Shown here: in pieces, positions 24,012-33,527 of the stretch
Layout of the letters: each line of letters starts with the position of its first letter
Numbering within the stretch: position 1 is the first letter of the stretch
Assembly: GCA_024401945.1 (NCBI GenBank)
Contig: JAKSKC010000005.1
Location: forward strand, 1-34,245
From: Bacteroidales bacterium
Lineage (GTDB): Bacteria; Bacteroidota; Bacteroidia; Bacteroidales; UBA932
Length of the DNA stretch: 34,245 nt
Reading direction: 5' to 3'
Made by a program: the position numbers and the translations under genes
Notes under the pieces: generated by a model
Seen by the model: only the letters and a program-made list of their open reading frames with translations
What the model was told of the DNA's origin: nothing
The model's database searches: none

Positions 24012-26090
24012 ATGAAAGAGTACAAAACCCAAGACATCCGCAACGTGGTATTGCTGGGAGCAACCAAATCAGGCAAGACCACTCTGGCGGAATCAATACT
24101 TTTCGAAGGAAAGGTAATTGATAGGAAGGGAACCGTAGAGGACAAGAATACGGTTTCCGACAACACTGAAATTGAAAAAATTAACCAGAGATCGATCTAT
24201 GCCTCCCCACTTTACGCGGAGTTCATGGACAAGAAGATCAACGTCATTGACGCCCCTGGTTCCGATGACTTCATCGGCGGTGCCTATGCAGGCCTTTCAG
24301 TATGTGAAAGCGGCGTCCTCGTTATCAACGGACAGCAGGGTGTCGAGGTCGGTACGGAGAACATCATCCGCATCGCCCAGTCACGCAAGATGCCTCTCAT
24401 CATCGCAGTGAACCAGCTTGACGCCGAAAAAGCGGATTGGGAGAATCTCCAGGCATCCCTCAAGGAAGCTCTCGGAGGAAAGTTCATCAACATCCAGTTC
24501 CCTGCCAACGCAGGTGTCGCCTTCGACGGAATTGTCGATGTACTCACACAGAAATATTATCACTTCAAGGATGAGAAGGGTACCCGCGAGGATCTCGAGA
24601 TCCCTGCAGAATATGCCGACCAGGCAGAGATGTACCGCAGCGAACTCATCGAGAAATTCTTCGAGGAGGGAACCCTCAGCGAGGACGAGATCCGCAGGGG
24701 ACTTTCACTCGGCGTGGCCAACGGAGACGTCTATCCTGTATTCTGCATCAGCGCGAAGAAAGAAATCGGCGTCAAGAGACTCCTCGAGTTCATCAACAAC
24801 GTTGCTCCGGCTCCTAAATGCCAGGCCAACGGTCCTGCAAGCCTCTTCATCTACAAGAACGACGTTGAGCCGCACCTCGGAGAGGTTTCATGCTTCAAGG
24901 TTATGAGCGGTAGCCGCCCTTCAGGTATGGACCTCGAGGATCCTGCAACAGGAAACAAGGAGAGACTTTCAGCCATCTACGCGGTGGCCGGTCTCAAGAA
25001 GGAGTCAGTGAACGTCCTCAATGCCGGTGACTTCGGCTGCGCCGTAAAGCTCAAGAACGGAAAGTCGGACACCACTCTCGCACAGCCTGGCTCAAATCTC
25101 AAATATGACAAGATCCAGTATGCGGCTCCTAAGTACCGTTGCGCCATCAAGGCCAAGGTTCAGCAGGACGAGCAGAAGCTCGGCGAGGCTCTCAAGAAGA
25201 TCGCTTCACAGGACCCTACCGTAAACGTTGAATATTCCAAGGAGCTCCGTCAGACTATTCTCAGCGGTAACGGAGAGCAGCATATCAATGTTGTGAAGTG
25301 GCTCATCAACAATGAGTACGGTCTTGAGGTCGAGCTCTTCGCACCGAAGGTTCCATATCGTGAGACCATCACCAAGGTCGCCACTGCGCAGTATCGTCAC
25401 AAGAAGCAGTCAGGTGGTGCCGGACAGTTCGGAGAGGTTCACCTCCTCGTATGTCCTGCAGAGGGTGAGCTTAACACCAAGTTCAAGATTGACGGAAAGG
25501 AGACAGTCCTCAACGTGAAGACCCAGGATATCTCAGAGATGGAATGGGGTGGAAAGCTCGAGTTCTACAACTGCGTAGTCGGCGGTGCCATCGACCTCGG
25601 TTTCATGCCTGCAATCCTCAAGGGTATCAAGGAGAAGATGAACGAAGGACCTCTTACCGGATCATATGCACGCGACATCCGCGTATTCGTATATGACGGA
25701 AAGATGCACCCGGTTGATTCAAAGGAAATCGCCTTCATCATCGCCGGCCGCAACGCCTTCAAGGAGGCTTTCCGCAATGCAGGTCCGAAGATCCTCGAGC
25801 CTATTTACAATGTCGAGGTAATGACCCCTTCAGAGTACCAGGGAGCAGTTATGAGCGACCTTCAGAACCGTCGCGGTATGCTCGGTGATATGGGTGCGGA
25901 CAAGGGATTCGCAATTCTCAAGGCCCGTGTTCCTCTCGCAGAGCTCTACCGTTACTCCACAGCCCTGAGCTCAATCACTGCAGGTTCCGCTACATTCACC
26001 ATGGAATTCGCGGACTACCAGCCTGTACCGGGAGATGTCCAGTCCAAACTCCTTGCAGAATACGCTGCTCAGGACCAGGAAGAAGACTAA
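24012..26090 (+). CDS. fusA2: EF-G paralogue (EF-G2 type) with degenerate GTPase motifs
   Basis: The 692-residue protein has the five-domain plan of elongation factor G. The start is ATG 24012 (MKEYKTQDIRNVVLLG); an upstream TTG at 23961 would overlap the -7 box. The G domain is altered: P-loop GATKSGKT (16-23) is kept, but switch I reads RSIYA (60-64) instead of RGITI, G3 is DAPGS (80-84) without the catalytic His of DTPGH, and G4 is NQLD (134-137) instead of NKxD. Domains III-V look intact, with YRETI, KQSGGAGQFG and a domain IV tip MHPVDSKE. This matches the Bacteroides EF-G2 described as a translocase lacking GTPase activity and needed under carbon limitation and in the gut. Codons are strongly biased (CGY Arg, AAG Lys, CTC Leu), which suggests high expression. 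Confidence 0.92.
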   Translation: MKEYKTQDIRNVVLLGATKSGKTTLAESILFEGKVIDRKGTVEDKNTVSDNTEIEKINQRSIYASPLYAEFMDKKINVIDAPGSDDFIGGAYAGLSVCESGVLVINGQQGVEVGTENIIRIAQSRKMPLIIAVNQLDAEKADWENLQASLKEALGGKFINIQFPANAGVAFDGIVDVLTQKYYHFKDEKGTREDLEIPAEYADQAEMYRSELIEKFFEEGTLSEDEIRRGLSLGVANGDVYPVFCISAKKEIGVKRLLEFINNVAPAPKCQANGPASLFIYKNDVEPHLGEVSCFKVMSGSRPSGMDLEDPATGNKERLSAIYAVAGLKKESVNVLNAGDFGCAVKLKNGKSDTTLAQPGSNLKYDKIQYAAPKYRCAIKAKVQQDEQKLGEALKKIASQDPTVNVEYSKELRQTILSGNGEQHINVVKWLINNEYGLEVELFAPKVPYRETITKVATAQYRHKKQSGGAGQFGEVHLLVCPAEGELNTKFKIDGKETVLNVKTQDISEMEWGGKLEFYNCVVGGAIDLGFMPAILKGIKEKMNEGPLTGSYARDIRVFVYDGKMHPVDSKEIAFIIAGRNAFKEAFRNAGPKILEPIYNVEVMTPSEYQGAVMSDLQNRRGMLGDMGADKGFAILKARVPLAELYRYSTALSSITAGSATFTMEFADYQPVPGDVQSKLLAEYAAQDQEED

Positions 26091-26115
26091 TCATTCCAAC
26101 CATAATTTCAAGGAA

Positions 26116-26153
26116 GAGGCTTTCGCGGGCCTCATCCTTTTTCATAAGGATGA
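26116..26153 (+). terminator. Possible terminator after the EF-G paralogue (two small hairpins)
   Basis: GAGGC (26116-26120) pairs with GCCTC (26129-26133), closely followed by a run of five T; TCATCC (26132-26137) pairs with GGATGA (26148-26153). The element lies between the EF-G stop and the aspS promoter box. Stems are only 5-6 bp and overlap, so termination strength is doubtful. Confidence 0.4.
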
Positions 26154-26171
26154 TTAATCGACAAAAAGTGT

Positions 26172-26179
26172 TAATTTTG
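26172..26179 (+). promoter_or_regulatory. -7 promoter box for the aspS-aspA operon
   Basis: TAATTTTG is a perfect match to TAnnTTTG and ends 29 bp before the aspS ATG, giving a leader of about 24 nt. It follows the hairpins after the EF-G gene, so aspS probably starts its own transcription unit. Confidence 0.6.
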
Positions 26180-26207
26180 TGATTCGGCAAACAAATCAAA
26201 TTCAGAT

Positions 26208-27947
26208 ATGTACAGAAGTCATACTTGCGGAGAACTCCGTATTTCAGATGTTGGAAAGCAGGTGACACTTGCAGGGTGGGTACAGCGCACCCGCAAGTTC
26301 GGAAGTCTTACTTTCGTGGACCTGCGTGACCGTTACGGCATCACCCAGCTCGTAATCGACGGTGACACCGACCTCGGCCGTGAATATGTGATACAGGCTG
26401 TAGGGCAGGTGGTTGAAAGGCAGAGCAAGAACCCCAACCTTCCTACCGGTGACATAGAGATCAAGATAGAGAAGGTGAACGTCCTGAACAAGGCCCAGAC
26501 ACCTCCGTTCACCATCGAGGAGGTATCCGACGGAGGAGAGGACATCCGTGCAAAGTACCGCTACCTTGACCTTCGCCGCGCCCCTCTGCAGCGTGCCCTG
26601 GCACTCCGCCACCGTCTCGCGCAGGAAATCCGCACCTATCTGGACAAGCAGGGGTTCATGGAGATAGAGACCCCTTATCTCATAAAGTCGACTCCGGAAG
26701 GAGCCAGGGATTTCGTCGTTCCTTCAAGAATGAATCCGGGAGAGTTCTACGCCCTTCCACAGTCCCCTCAGACCTTCAAGCAGCTTCTTATGGTTTCAGG
26801 GTACGACAGGTATTTCCAGATTGTACGCTGCTTCCGTGACGAGGACCTCCGTGCTGACCGTCAGCCTGAATTCACGCAGATAGACTGCGAGATGTCGTTC
26901 GTCGAGCAGGAGGATGTTCTCAACACTTTCGAAGGAATGATGCGCGCAATGTTCAGGAATGCCCTCGGAGTGGAGATTCCGAATCCTCTTCCGAGAATGA
27001 CCTGGTACGACGCGATGGACAATTACGGTTCAGACAAACCGGACATCCGTTATGGAATGAAAATCCACGAAATCACTGACCTTGTCAAGGGCAGCGGCTT
27101 CTCAGTCTTCGATTCAGCCGAATACATAGGAGCCATCTGCGCTCCGGTGGCTTCATACACCCGCAAGCAGATTGACGAACTCACCGAATGGGTGAAACGT
27201 CCTCAGGTGGGTGCCAAGGGACTCGTATATATAAGAGTAACCGGGGAAGGAATAAAATCCTCAGTTGACAAATTCTATACTCCGGACCAGCTGAAGGCTG
27301 TATGCGACAGGCTGGGCGCCAAGGCGGGAGATATGGTTCTCGTACTCTGCGGACCGAAGCGCAAGACCCAGACCCGTCTCGGTGTGCTCCGTATAGAGAT
27401 GGGCAACCGTCTCGGACTGCGCGACCCGAAGGTGTTCGCACCTCTCTGGATAGTTGATTTCCCTCTTCTCGAGTGGGATGACGAGACTCAGCGTTTTTAC
27501 GCGATGCACCATCCTTTCACAGCTCCGAAGCCGGAGCACGAGGACTGGTTCTATTCAGACAGGAAGGAGGACCTCGAGCGCGTGTGCGCCAATGCCTATG
27601 ACTTCGTCCTCAACGGAACCGAACTCGGCGGCGGATCCATCCGTATCCACAATGCCGATATGCAGAAGAGGATGTTCGAGGTTCTCGGCATAAGCAAGGA
27701 AGACGCCGAATACAAGTTCGGATTCATCATCAACGCATTCAAGTTCGGTGCACCGCCTCACGGAGGACTTGCATTCGGATTCGACCGCGTATGCGCCCTC
27801 TTCGGAGGTCAGGAGACCATCCGCGACTATATTGCATTCCCTAAGAACAACCAGGGCCGCGACGTGATGATAGATTCTCCTTCACAGATTGACCAGGTCC
27901 AGATGGACGAACTTTATCTTGCATCAACATTCAACAAGGAAAAATAA
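26208..27947 (+). CDS. aspS: Aspartyl-tRNA synthetase
   Basis: The 579-residue class II synthetase is of the bacterial type: an N-terminal OB-fold anticodon-binding domain ([20 protein letters not shown]), motif 2 [18 protein letters not shown] (about 209-226), a GAD-type insertion in the middle, and motif 3 [10 protein letters not shown] (519-528). It charges tRNA-Asp; whether it also charges tRNA-Asn cannot be judged here. aspA begins directly after the stop with no gap, so the two are almost certainly co-transcribed. Arg codons are mostly CGY, as expected for a well-expressed gene. Confidence 0.98.
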   Translation: MYRSHTCGELRISDVGKQVTLAGWVQRTRKFGSLTFVDLRDRYGITQLVIDGDTDLGREYVIQAVGQVVERQSKNPNLPTGDIEIKIEKVNVLNKAQTPPFTIEEVSDGGEDIRAKYRYLDLRRAPLQRALALRHRLAQEIRTYLDKQGFMEIETPYLIKSTPEGARDFVVPSRMNPGEFYALPQSPQTFKQLLMVSGYDRYFQIVRCFRDEDLRADRQPEFTQIDCEMSFVEQEDVLNTFEGMMRAMFRNALGVEIPNPLPRMTWYDAMDNYGSDKPDIRYGMKIHEITDLVKGSGFSVFDSAEYIGAICAPVASYTRKQIDELTEWVKRPQVGAKGLVYIRVTGEGIKSSVDKFYTPDQLKAVCDRLGAKAGDMVLVLCGPKRKTQTRLGVLRIEMGNRLGLRDPKVFAPLWIVDFPLLEWDDETQRFYAMHHPFTAPKPEHEDWFYSDRKEDLERVCANAYDFVLNGTELGGGSIRIHNADMQKRMFEVLGISKEDAEYKFGFIINAFKFGAPPHGGLAFGFDRVCALFGGQETIRDYIAFPKNNQGRDVMIDSPSQIDQVQMDELYLASTFNKEK

Positions 27948-29363
27948 ATGAAGTACAGAATAGGAAGCGATCTTCTCGGGGAGAAGGAAATCCCCGCCGA
28001 AGCATTATATGACGTCCAGACTCTCAGATGTCTGGAGAATTTCAACATCTCCCATTTTCATCTCAATGAATATCCGAATTATCTGAAAGGTCTGGCGATC
28101 ACCAAGATGGGCGCCGCTACGGCCAATTTCGAGCTCGGACTCATCAAGGAAGAGGTCTTCAAGGCCATAATGCAGGCCTGCAGCGAGATATGTGAAGGCA
28201 AGCTTGCCGAAGCCTTCCCTGTGGACATGATCCAGGGCGGTGCGGGAACCTCCACCAATATGAACGCCAACGAAGTCATAGCCAACAGGGCCCTGCAGAT
28301 CATGGGATATGAGCTTGGGGATTTCAAGCACTGCTGGCCGAACGATGACGTGAACAGAAGCCAGTCGACCAATGATGCATATCCTACAGCCGCTCACATC
28401 GGTCTTTATTTCACCCACCTCGAACTCAAGGAGCATCTGAATGCGCTTATTGCAAGCTTCAGGGCCAAGAGCGCTGAATTTGCGGGTATTCTGAAGATGG
28501 GCCGCACCCAGCTCGAGGACGCTGTCCCTATGACACTTGGCCAGACCTTCTCAGGATTCGCATCCATACTTGAAGATGAGATAAAGCACCTCGACGAGGC
28601 AGCCGCCGACCTGCTGGTGGTCAATATGGGAGCAACCGCAATAGGAACAGGTATCTGCTCCGAACCGGGTTATGCAGAAAAGTGCACGAAGGCCCTTGCT
28701 TCCATCACCGGATGGAACATAACCCTCGCGGAGGATCTCGTCGGCGCAACTTCCGACACATCCTCGCTTGTAGGCTACAGCGCAGCCATGAAGAGGCTTG
28801 CTGTCAAGGCTTCCAAGATAAGCAACGACCTCAGGCTTCTCGCTTCAGGTCCGAGATGCGGCCTCGGGGAAATAAACCTTCCTGAAAAACAGCCGGGATC
28901 ATCCATCATGCCCGGAAAGGTCAACCCTGTGATCCCGGAAGTCATGACCCAGATATGCTACAAGGTAATGGGCAACGACGTGTGTGTGACAATGAGCGGC
29001 GAAGCCGCCCAGATGGAGCTCAATGCGATGGAACCGGTTATGATCCAGTGCTGCTTCGAGAGCGCCGAACTCCTTATGAACGGATTCGACACACTCAGGG
29101 TCAACTGCATTGAGGGTATCACAGCGAATGCGGACCGTTGCAGGGACTATATCCGCAACAGCATAGGCATCGTAACGGCCCTCAACCCGGTCATAGGCTA
29201 CAAGCATTCCACCAAGATAGCGAAGAAGGCGAAGGAGACGGGCAGGGGAGTGTACGACATAGTCATCGAGGAAGGAATACTCAGCAAGGAGGATCTGGAC
29301 GAAATCCTCAAACCTGAGAATATGATCAAACCAGTGAAACTTTCAATCAAACCTATGAAATAA
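27948..29363 (+). CDS. aspA: Aspartate ammonia-lyase
   Basis: The 471-residue member of the fumarase/aspartase superfamily has RIGSDLLGEKEIPAEALYDVQT at the N-terminus, GGAGTSTNMNANEV and NRSQSTNDAYPTAAHI in the active site, and the mobile catalytic loop GSSIMPGKVNPVIPEVMTQ near 315-335. NPVIPEV in that loop is typical of aspartase, whereas class II fumarase reads NPTQCE. It splits aspartate to fumarate and ammonia, feeding the fumarate respiration common in Bacteroidales. It abuts aspS, and its stop overlaps the next ATG (TAATG). Confidence 0.95.
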   Translation: MKYRIGSDLLGEKEIPAEALYDVQTLRCLENFNISHFHLNEYPNYLKGLAITKMGAATANFELGLIKEEVFKAIMQACSEICEGKLAEAFPVDMIQGGAGTSTNMNANEVIANRALQIMGYELGDFKHCWPNDDVNRSQSTNDAYPTAAHIGLYFTHLELKEHLNALIASFRAKSAEFAGILKMGRTQLEDAVPMTLGQTFSGFASILEDEIKHLDEAAADLLVVNMGATAIGTGICSEPGYAEKCTKALASITGWNITLAEDLVGATSDTSSLVGYSAAMKRLAVKASKISNDLRLLASGPRCGLGEINLPEKQPGSSIMPGKVNPVIPEVMTQICYKVMGNDVCVTMSGEAAQMELNAMEPVMIQCCFESAELLMNGFDTLRVNCIEGITANADRCRDYIRNSIGIVTALNPVIGYKHSTKIAKKAKETGRGVYDIVIEEGILSKEDLDEILKPENMIKPVKLSIKPMK

Positions 29364-30010
29364 TGAATCCTCTGACTTTCATCATCCCGTTCATCGCCCT
29401 TGCTCCGGGTCAGAACCCGGACAGCGTTTTTGACAGCCTTCAGCCGGAGAAGATAGCCTGCTGCAACTGGCCTGACGTTGCATCCTATGTTCCTGATGTA
29501 CGTTTCGCCATCTTTCACGATGGAGACAACATATATATAAGGTATAGTGTCGACGAGCAGGGAACAGCCGCCCGCATCACCACTCCGGGCGGCCCTGTTT
29601 ACAAGGATTCCTGTCTCGAGTGCTTCATTTCCCCTGAAGCCGGAGACGGACTGTACTACAACTTCGAAGTCAATTGCATCGGAGTGCTGGATTACTCCTG
29701 CCGCCGCAGCCGCACCGACACCACAAGGGCGGGTGAAGAGCAGAGAAAGTTCGTCAAGACCTTGTCCTCACTCGGAACAGAACCATTCGAAGAGAAGAAG
29801 TGCGGTCCGTGGACACTTACCGTAATCATCAACAAAAAGGCTTTCTACAAGCAGGAAATCGACACATTCAGGGGCAAGCGCTTCAAGATGAACCTCTACA
29901 AATGCGGAGATATGCTGAAGGTTCCACACTACGTTTCATGGAAGCCGATAGCCATTGAAAAACCTAATTTTCACAGGCCTGATTTCTTCGAAGATGTAAT
30001 TTTCGAATAG
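29363..30010 (+). CDS. CBM9-like carbohydrate-binding-family protein
   Basis: The 215-residue protein matches the carbohydrate-binding family 9-like domain found as a stand-alone protein in Bacteroidota: CNWPDV near the start, DSCLECFISPEAGDGLYYNFEVN in the middle, and the closing VPHYVSWKPI then KPNFHRPDFFEDVIF. There is no convincing signal peptide; the hydrophobic FIIPFIALA at residues 6-14 aligns with the first strand of the fold rather than with a leader. Ligand and role are unknown. Its start overlaps the aspA stop by one base (TAATG). A strong terminator follows 25 bp after the stop. Confidence 0.85.
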   Translation: MNPLTFIIPFIALAPGQNPDSVFDSLQPEKIACCNWPDVASYVPDVRFAIFHDGDNIYIRYSVDEQGTAARITTPGGPVYKDSCLECFISPEAGDGLYYNFEVNCIGVLDYSCRRSRTDTTRAGEEQRKFVKTLSSLGTEPFEEKKCGPWTLTVIINKKAFYKQEIDTFRGKRFKMNLYKCGDMLKVPHYVSWKPIAIEKPNFHRPDFFEDVIFE

Positions 30011-30034
30011 CAATTATTAAAAATTTTAAATAAT

Positions 30035-30079
30035 AAAAAGGCTTTTTTGAGAAATTTCTTAATAAAAGCCTTTTTTTTT
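30035..30079 (+). terminator. Intrinsic terminator after the aspS-aspA-CBM9 operon
   Basis: AAAAGGCTTTT (30036-30046) is perfectly complementary to AAAAGCCTTTT (30064-30074), with a 17-nt loop, and the right arm runs into nine T residues. It separates the aspS operon from the susC promoter. Confidence 0.8.
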
Positions 30080-30093
30080 AGAGTAATCTTCAC

Positions 30094-30101
30094 TACTTTT
30101 G
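30094..30101 (+). promoter_or_regulatory. -7 promoter box for susC
   Basis: TACTTTTG is a perfect TAnnTTTG directly after the terminator. The predicted start near 30106 gives a leader of about 65 nt before the ATG at 30173, longer than at the other promoters here. The leader is A-rich and shows no stable hairpin by eye. Confidence 0.65.
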
Positions 30102-30172
30102 CCACATTCCTTTGAAGTCCTTACTTGGGGCAGAAAAGAAAACAGAGAAAAATTAACACAATTAATTTATCT

Positions 30173-33100
30173 ATGAATGCGATTCAATTAACCAAAAAGA
30201 CTTGCGCAAGCAAGGTTCTCGCTGCATTTGCGTGCTGTATCTGCCTCCTTGGCAGCTATTCCGCTTATGCTGCTGTAGCTTCAAGCGAAGCTATTGAAGA
30301 GGCATCACAGGTAGTTGCTTCCGGTGTGATCGTTGATTCACAGGGACAGCCTATCGTAGGTGCCAGTGTAGTTGAGAAGGGAACCACCAACGGCGTCATG
30401 GCCGACAACAATGGTCACTTCTCTCTCAATGTCAAGGCTGGTGCAACTCTCGAAGTATCCTGCATCGGTTTTGCAACACAGACAGTTAAGGCTGGAGCAA
30501 ACCTCAAGATCACTCTTACCGAGGATTCAACATTCCTCGATGATGTAGTTGTCGTAGGTTACGGTACCCAGAAGAAGGCTAACCTCACAGGTGCCGTTTC
30601 TACCGTTGACGTTGCCAAGACTCTCGAGTCAAAGACAACGACAACCCTTGGAAAGGCCCTTCAGGGAGCTGTTCCGGGACTTACCATCATCAACACCTCT
30701 GGTAACATCAATGACGATCCTTCAGTTTCCATCCGTGGTATCGGTACATTGACCACCAGCAACACACCTCCTCTCTACATCGTGGACGGAGTTCCAATCG
30801 ACAACATCAACTACCTCAACCCTAACGACATCGAGAACATCTCAGTTCTCAAGGATGCTGCCTCTACCTCCATCTATGGTACCCGCGCTGCATTCGGTGT
30901 CATCCTCATCACAACAAAGGGTGGAGCACAGGCAGAGGAGAAATTCTCAGTATCATACACCAACAACTTCGGTTGGAGCCAGGCAACGAACCTTCCTAAC
31001 TATGGAACAGCCGTTGACCAGATGTATGCATTCTGCGATGTTAACGAGAACATCAAGTCAGACCCTGAGCTCTTCGGTATGTACTTCAACTCACCTGACT
31101 ACCAGGCTGCAGCTATCGCATGGCAGCAGAAGCACGGCGGAAAGGCAGGCTATCGCAAGATGATTGCCGGTGACGACTACTTCTTCCCTGCAGGAAGCCG
31201 TCAGGCCAGCTACGTAGCTGACTGGGACGTTGTAGGAATCATGTTCAACAACGCTACTCCTTCACAGAGCCACAGCATCTCCGTTCAGGGTAACACAGGA
31301 AAGACCAACTACTATCTTTCATTCGGTTACAACAGGGAACAGGGCATCATCAACTTCAACCCTGACAATGTTCAGAGGTACACAGCAAACGTTAACGTAA
31401 GCTCACAGATTACCAAGTGGTTGAAAGTCGGTGCACGTGTAAACTACTCTGACAAGACTTACAACTATCCTTACGTTCGTCAGGCCAACTACACATACAT
31501 GTGGAGATGGGGTTCAATGTTCGGTCCTTGGGGATATTTCGAGGATGAGGACGGCAACCAGGTTGATGCACGTAACATGATCGGTTACCGTAAGACCGGT
31601 GGTGATTCTTATGACAAGACCCGCAACCTCCGTCTCGGTGCCTTCACAACCATTACCTTCACAAAGGGACTTACCCTCAACGCTGACTTCACATATCTGT
31701 TCAACAACACTCAGTACAAGGGTGTAGGTCTTGACTCTTATCTGGTCAACACCTGGAGCAACATCATCAACACCGATGGTACCCTTGCTGCAGCCAATAT
31801 GGGAAGCTCAACATTCATTGAGACTAGCCGTTCATTCAAGACCGGTTACAACACCAACATCTACGGCAAGTACGAAGCTACCTGGGGTGGCAAGCACAAT
31901 TTCGCCGCTATGCTCGGTTTCAACGCCGACGAGTCAGACTATCAGTATCTCTACTATGAGAACCACGACATCCAGGATCCTAACCTTCCTGAGCTCGCGC
32001 TGACCCCTACATTCTACTCATACAGCCAGAGCCACACTCAGACTGGTTCAGCCGGCTTCTTCGGTAGAATCAACTACAACTACGACAACCGTTACTTCGT
32101 AGAGCTTAACGGCCGTTATGACGGATCATCCAAGTTCCCTAAGGCTCACCGCTGGGCATTCTTCCCATCAGTATCCGCTGGTTGGAGAATCTCCGAGGAA
32201 GCTTTCTTCCAGCCACTCAAGCCGGCTGTAAGCAACGCCAAGATCCGTGCATCCTACGGTTCAATCGGTAACCAGGAGATCGGTAGCGACGTATTCCTTG
32301 AGACCATGTCAAAGCAGTCAAATGCTGTTAACTGGCTCGGAACAGGCTCTTCAAAGTACAGCTACTTCTCAATGCCTTCAATGGTTGACCCTACCCTCAC
32401 CTGGGAGACCATCAACACTCTCGACCTCGGTCTTGACCTCGGATTCATGAACGGAGACCTCAACGTTACCTTCGACTGGTTCCAGAGAGAGACCATCGGA
32501 ATGCTTGCCCCTGGTAAGACCCTTCCTTCAGTTATCGGAACAAGTGCAGCCAAGGAGAACGCCGGTAACCTCCGCTCACGCGGTTGGGAATTCAGCATCG
32601 ACTGGCACCACACCTTCGGTGAGTGGAGCGTTTATGCCATCGGTAACCTCTCAGACTACAAGACAGTCGTAACACACTGGGATAACGACAGCCCTCTCCT
32701 CAACACCACATACACTGGAAAGACTTATGGTGACATCTGGGGATTCGAGACAGTAGGTTACTTCGCAAACCCTGCAGACGTAGCCAACTCAGCTTCTCAG
32801 AAGGCTCTCGAGAGCGGAAGCTTCGTTTACGGAACCGGTGATATCAAGTTCAAGGATCAGAACGGTGACGGTGTCATCGACTGGGGTAAGGGAACCGAGG
32901 AAGATCACGGTGACCTTGTCAAGATCGGTAACTCACAGCCACGTTATCAGTACTCTCTCCGCGTAGGTGCAGCCTGGAAGGGCATCGACCTCGACCTCTA
33001 TTTCCAGGGTGTCGGCAAGCGTGAGATCTGGACCACATCACAGTTCGTAATGCCTTACTCTCGTGGCGCGGACGCTATCTACGCTTCTCAGATGAATTAC

Positions 33101-33508
33101 ATCACCAACGCAGAAGTTGCAGCAGCCATCGCCGGAACAGGCACCATCGACCAGTCCAAGTCACAGCCTCGTCTCTACGCATCTGAAGGATCACAGGGTA
33201 AAGCCTCTTCAAACATCCTCGCTATAGGTAGATACAACTTCTATCCACAGTCAAGGTACATCCTCAACATGGCGTACCTCCGTCTCAAGAACGTTACTCT
33301 CGGATACACCATCCCTCAGAACCTTACCAAGAAGATCTCTATCGAGAAGATCAGAATCTATGGTACCATCAACAATGCTCTTGATATCATCAACCATAAC
33401 AGGCAGTCCGGAATCGACCCTGAGATCAACGAGAAATCAGGATACGACTGGGGCCGTGTAGATCCTCTTCTCCGCACCTATTCATTCGGTGTACAGGTTA
33501 CATTTTAA
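30173..33508 (+). CDS. SusC-family TonB-dependent outer-membrane receptor
   Basis: The predicted protein is 1111 residues from ATG 30173; an upstream in-frame TTG at 30125 is rejected because MNAIQLTKKTCASK begins a normal signal peptide ending near AYA. After it comes a carboxypeptidase-like regulatory domain (GVIVDSQGQPIVGASVVEKG), the plug with DDVVVVGYGTQKKANLTGAV and SIRGIGTL, IVDGVPID, and DASSTSIYGTRAAFGVILITTKGG, then a long barrel ending TYSFGVQVTF with the terminal Phe used for barrel assembly. SusC proteins import glycans or peptides with their SusD lid. No regulator or glycosidase adjoins on the left, so the substrate is unknown. Codon bias is strong (CGT/CGC, CTC), suggesting high expression. 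Confidence 0.97.
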   Translation: MNAIQLTKKTCASKVLAAFACCICLLGSYSAYAAVASSEAIEEASQVVASGVIVDSQGQPIVGASVVEKGTTNGVMADNNGHFSLNVKAGATLEVSCIGFATQTVKAGANLKITLTEDSTFLDDVVVVGYGTQKKANLTGAVSTVDVAKTLESKTTTTLGKALQGAVPGLTIINTSGNINDDPSVSIRGIGTLTTSNTPPLYIVDGVPIDNINYLNPNDIENISVLKDAASTSIYGTRAAFGVILITTKGGAQAEEKFSVSYTNNFGWSQATNLPNYGTAVDQMYAFCDVNENIKSDPELFGMYFNSPDYQAAAIAWQQKHGGKAGYRKMIAGDDYFFPAGSRQASYVADWDVVGIMFNNATPSQSHSISVQGNTGKTNYYLSFGYNREQGIINFNPDNVQRYTANVNVSSQITKWLKVGARVNYSDKTYNYPYVRQANYTYMWRWGSMFGPWGYFEDEDGNQVDARNMIGYRKTGGDSYDKTRNLRLGAFTTITFTKGLTLNADFTYLFNNTQYKGVGLDSYLVNTWSNIINTDGTLAAANMGSSTFIETSRSFKTGYNTNIYGKYEATWGGKHNFAAMLGFNADESDYQYLYYENHDIQDPNLPELALTPTFYSYSQSHTQTGSAGFFGRINYNYDNRYFVELNGRYDGSSKFPKAHRWAFFPSVSAGWRISEEAFFQPLKPAVSNAKIRASYGSIGNQEIGSDVFLETMSKQSNAVNWLGTGSSKYSYFSMPSMVDPTLTWETINTLDLGLDLGFMNGDLNVTFDWFQRETIGMLAPGKTLPSVIGTSAAKENAGNLRSRGWEFSIDWHHTFGEWSVYAIGNLSDYKTVVTHWDNDSPLLNTTYTGKTYGDIWGFETVGYFANPADVANSASQKALESGSFVYGTGDIKFKDQNGDGVIDWGKGTEEDHGDLVKIGNSQPRYQYSLRVGAAWKGIDLDLYFQGVGKREIWTTSQFVMPYSRGADAIYASQMNYITNAEVAAAIAGTGTIDQSKSQPRLYASEGSQGKASSNILAIGRYNFYPQSRYILNMAYLRLKNVTLGYTIPQNLTKKISIEKIRIYGTINNALDIINHNRQSGIDPEINEKSGYDWGRVDPLLRTYSFGVQVTF

Positions 33509-33510
33509 TT

Positions 33511-33520
33511 AAGGGAGGAC
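33511..33520 (+). promoter_or_regulatory. Strong Shine-Dalgarno-like site for susD
   Basis: AAGGGAGGAC contains GGAGG complementary to the 16S rRNA tail and ends 7 bp before the susD ATG at 33528. Most other starts in the window have no such site, and Bacteroidota as a group use them rarely. Confidence 0.6.
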
Positions 33521-33527
33521 AAAGAAT

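Noticed and set aside
23708..24166. Minus-strand 152-codon frame across the EF-G2 upstream region
   Set aside because: It overlaps the small plus-strand gene, the EF-G2 promoter and the EF-G2 start, has no recognisable motif, and its composition fits a shadow frame.
30125..30172. TTG start for susC
   Set aside because: The ATG at 30173 begins a normal signal peptide; the extra residues are charged and polar.
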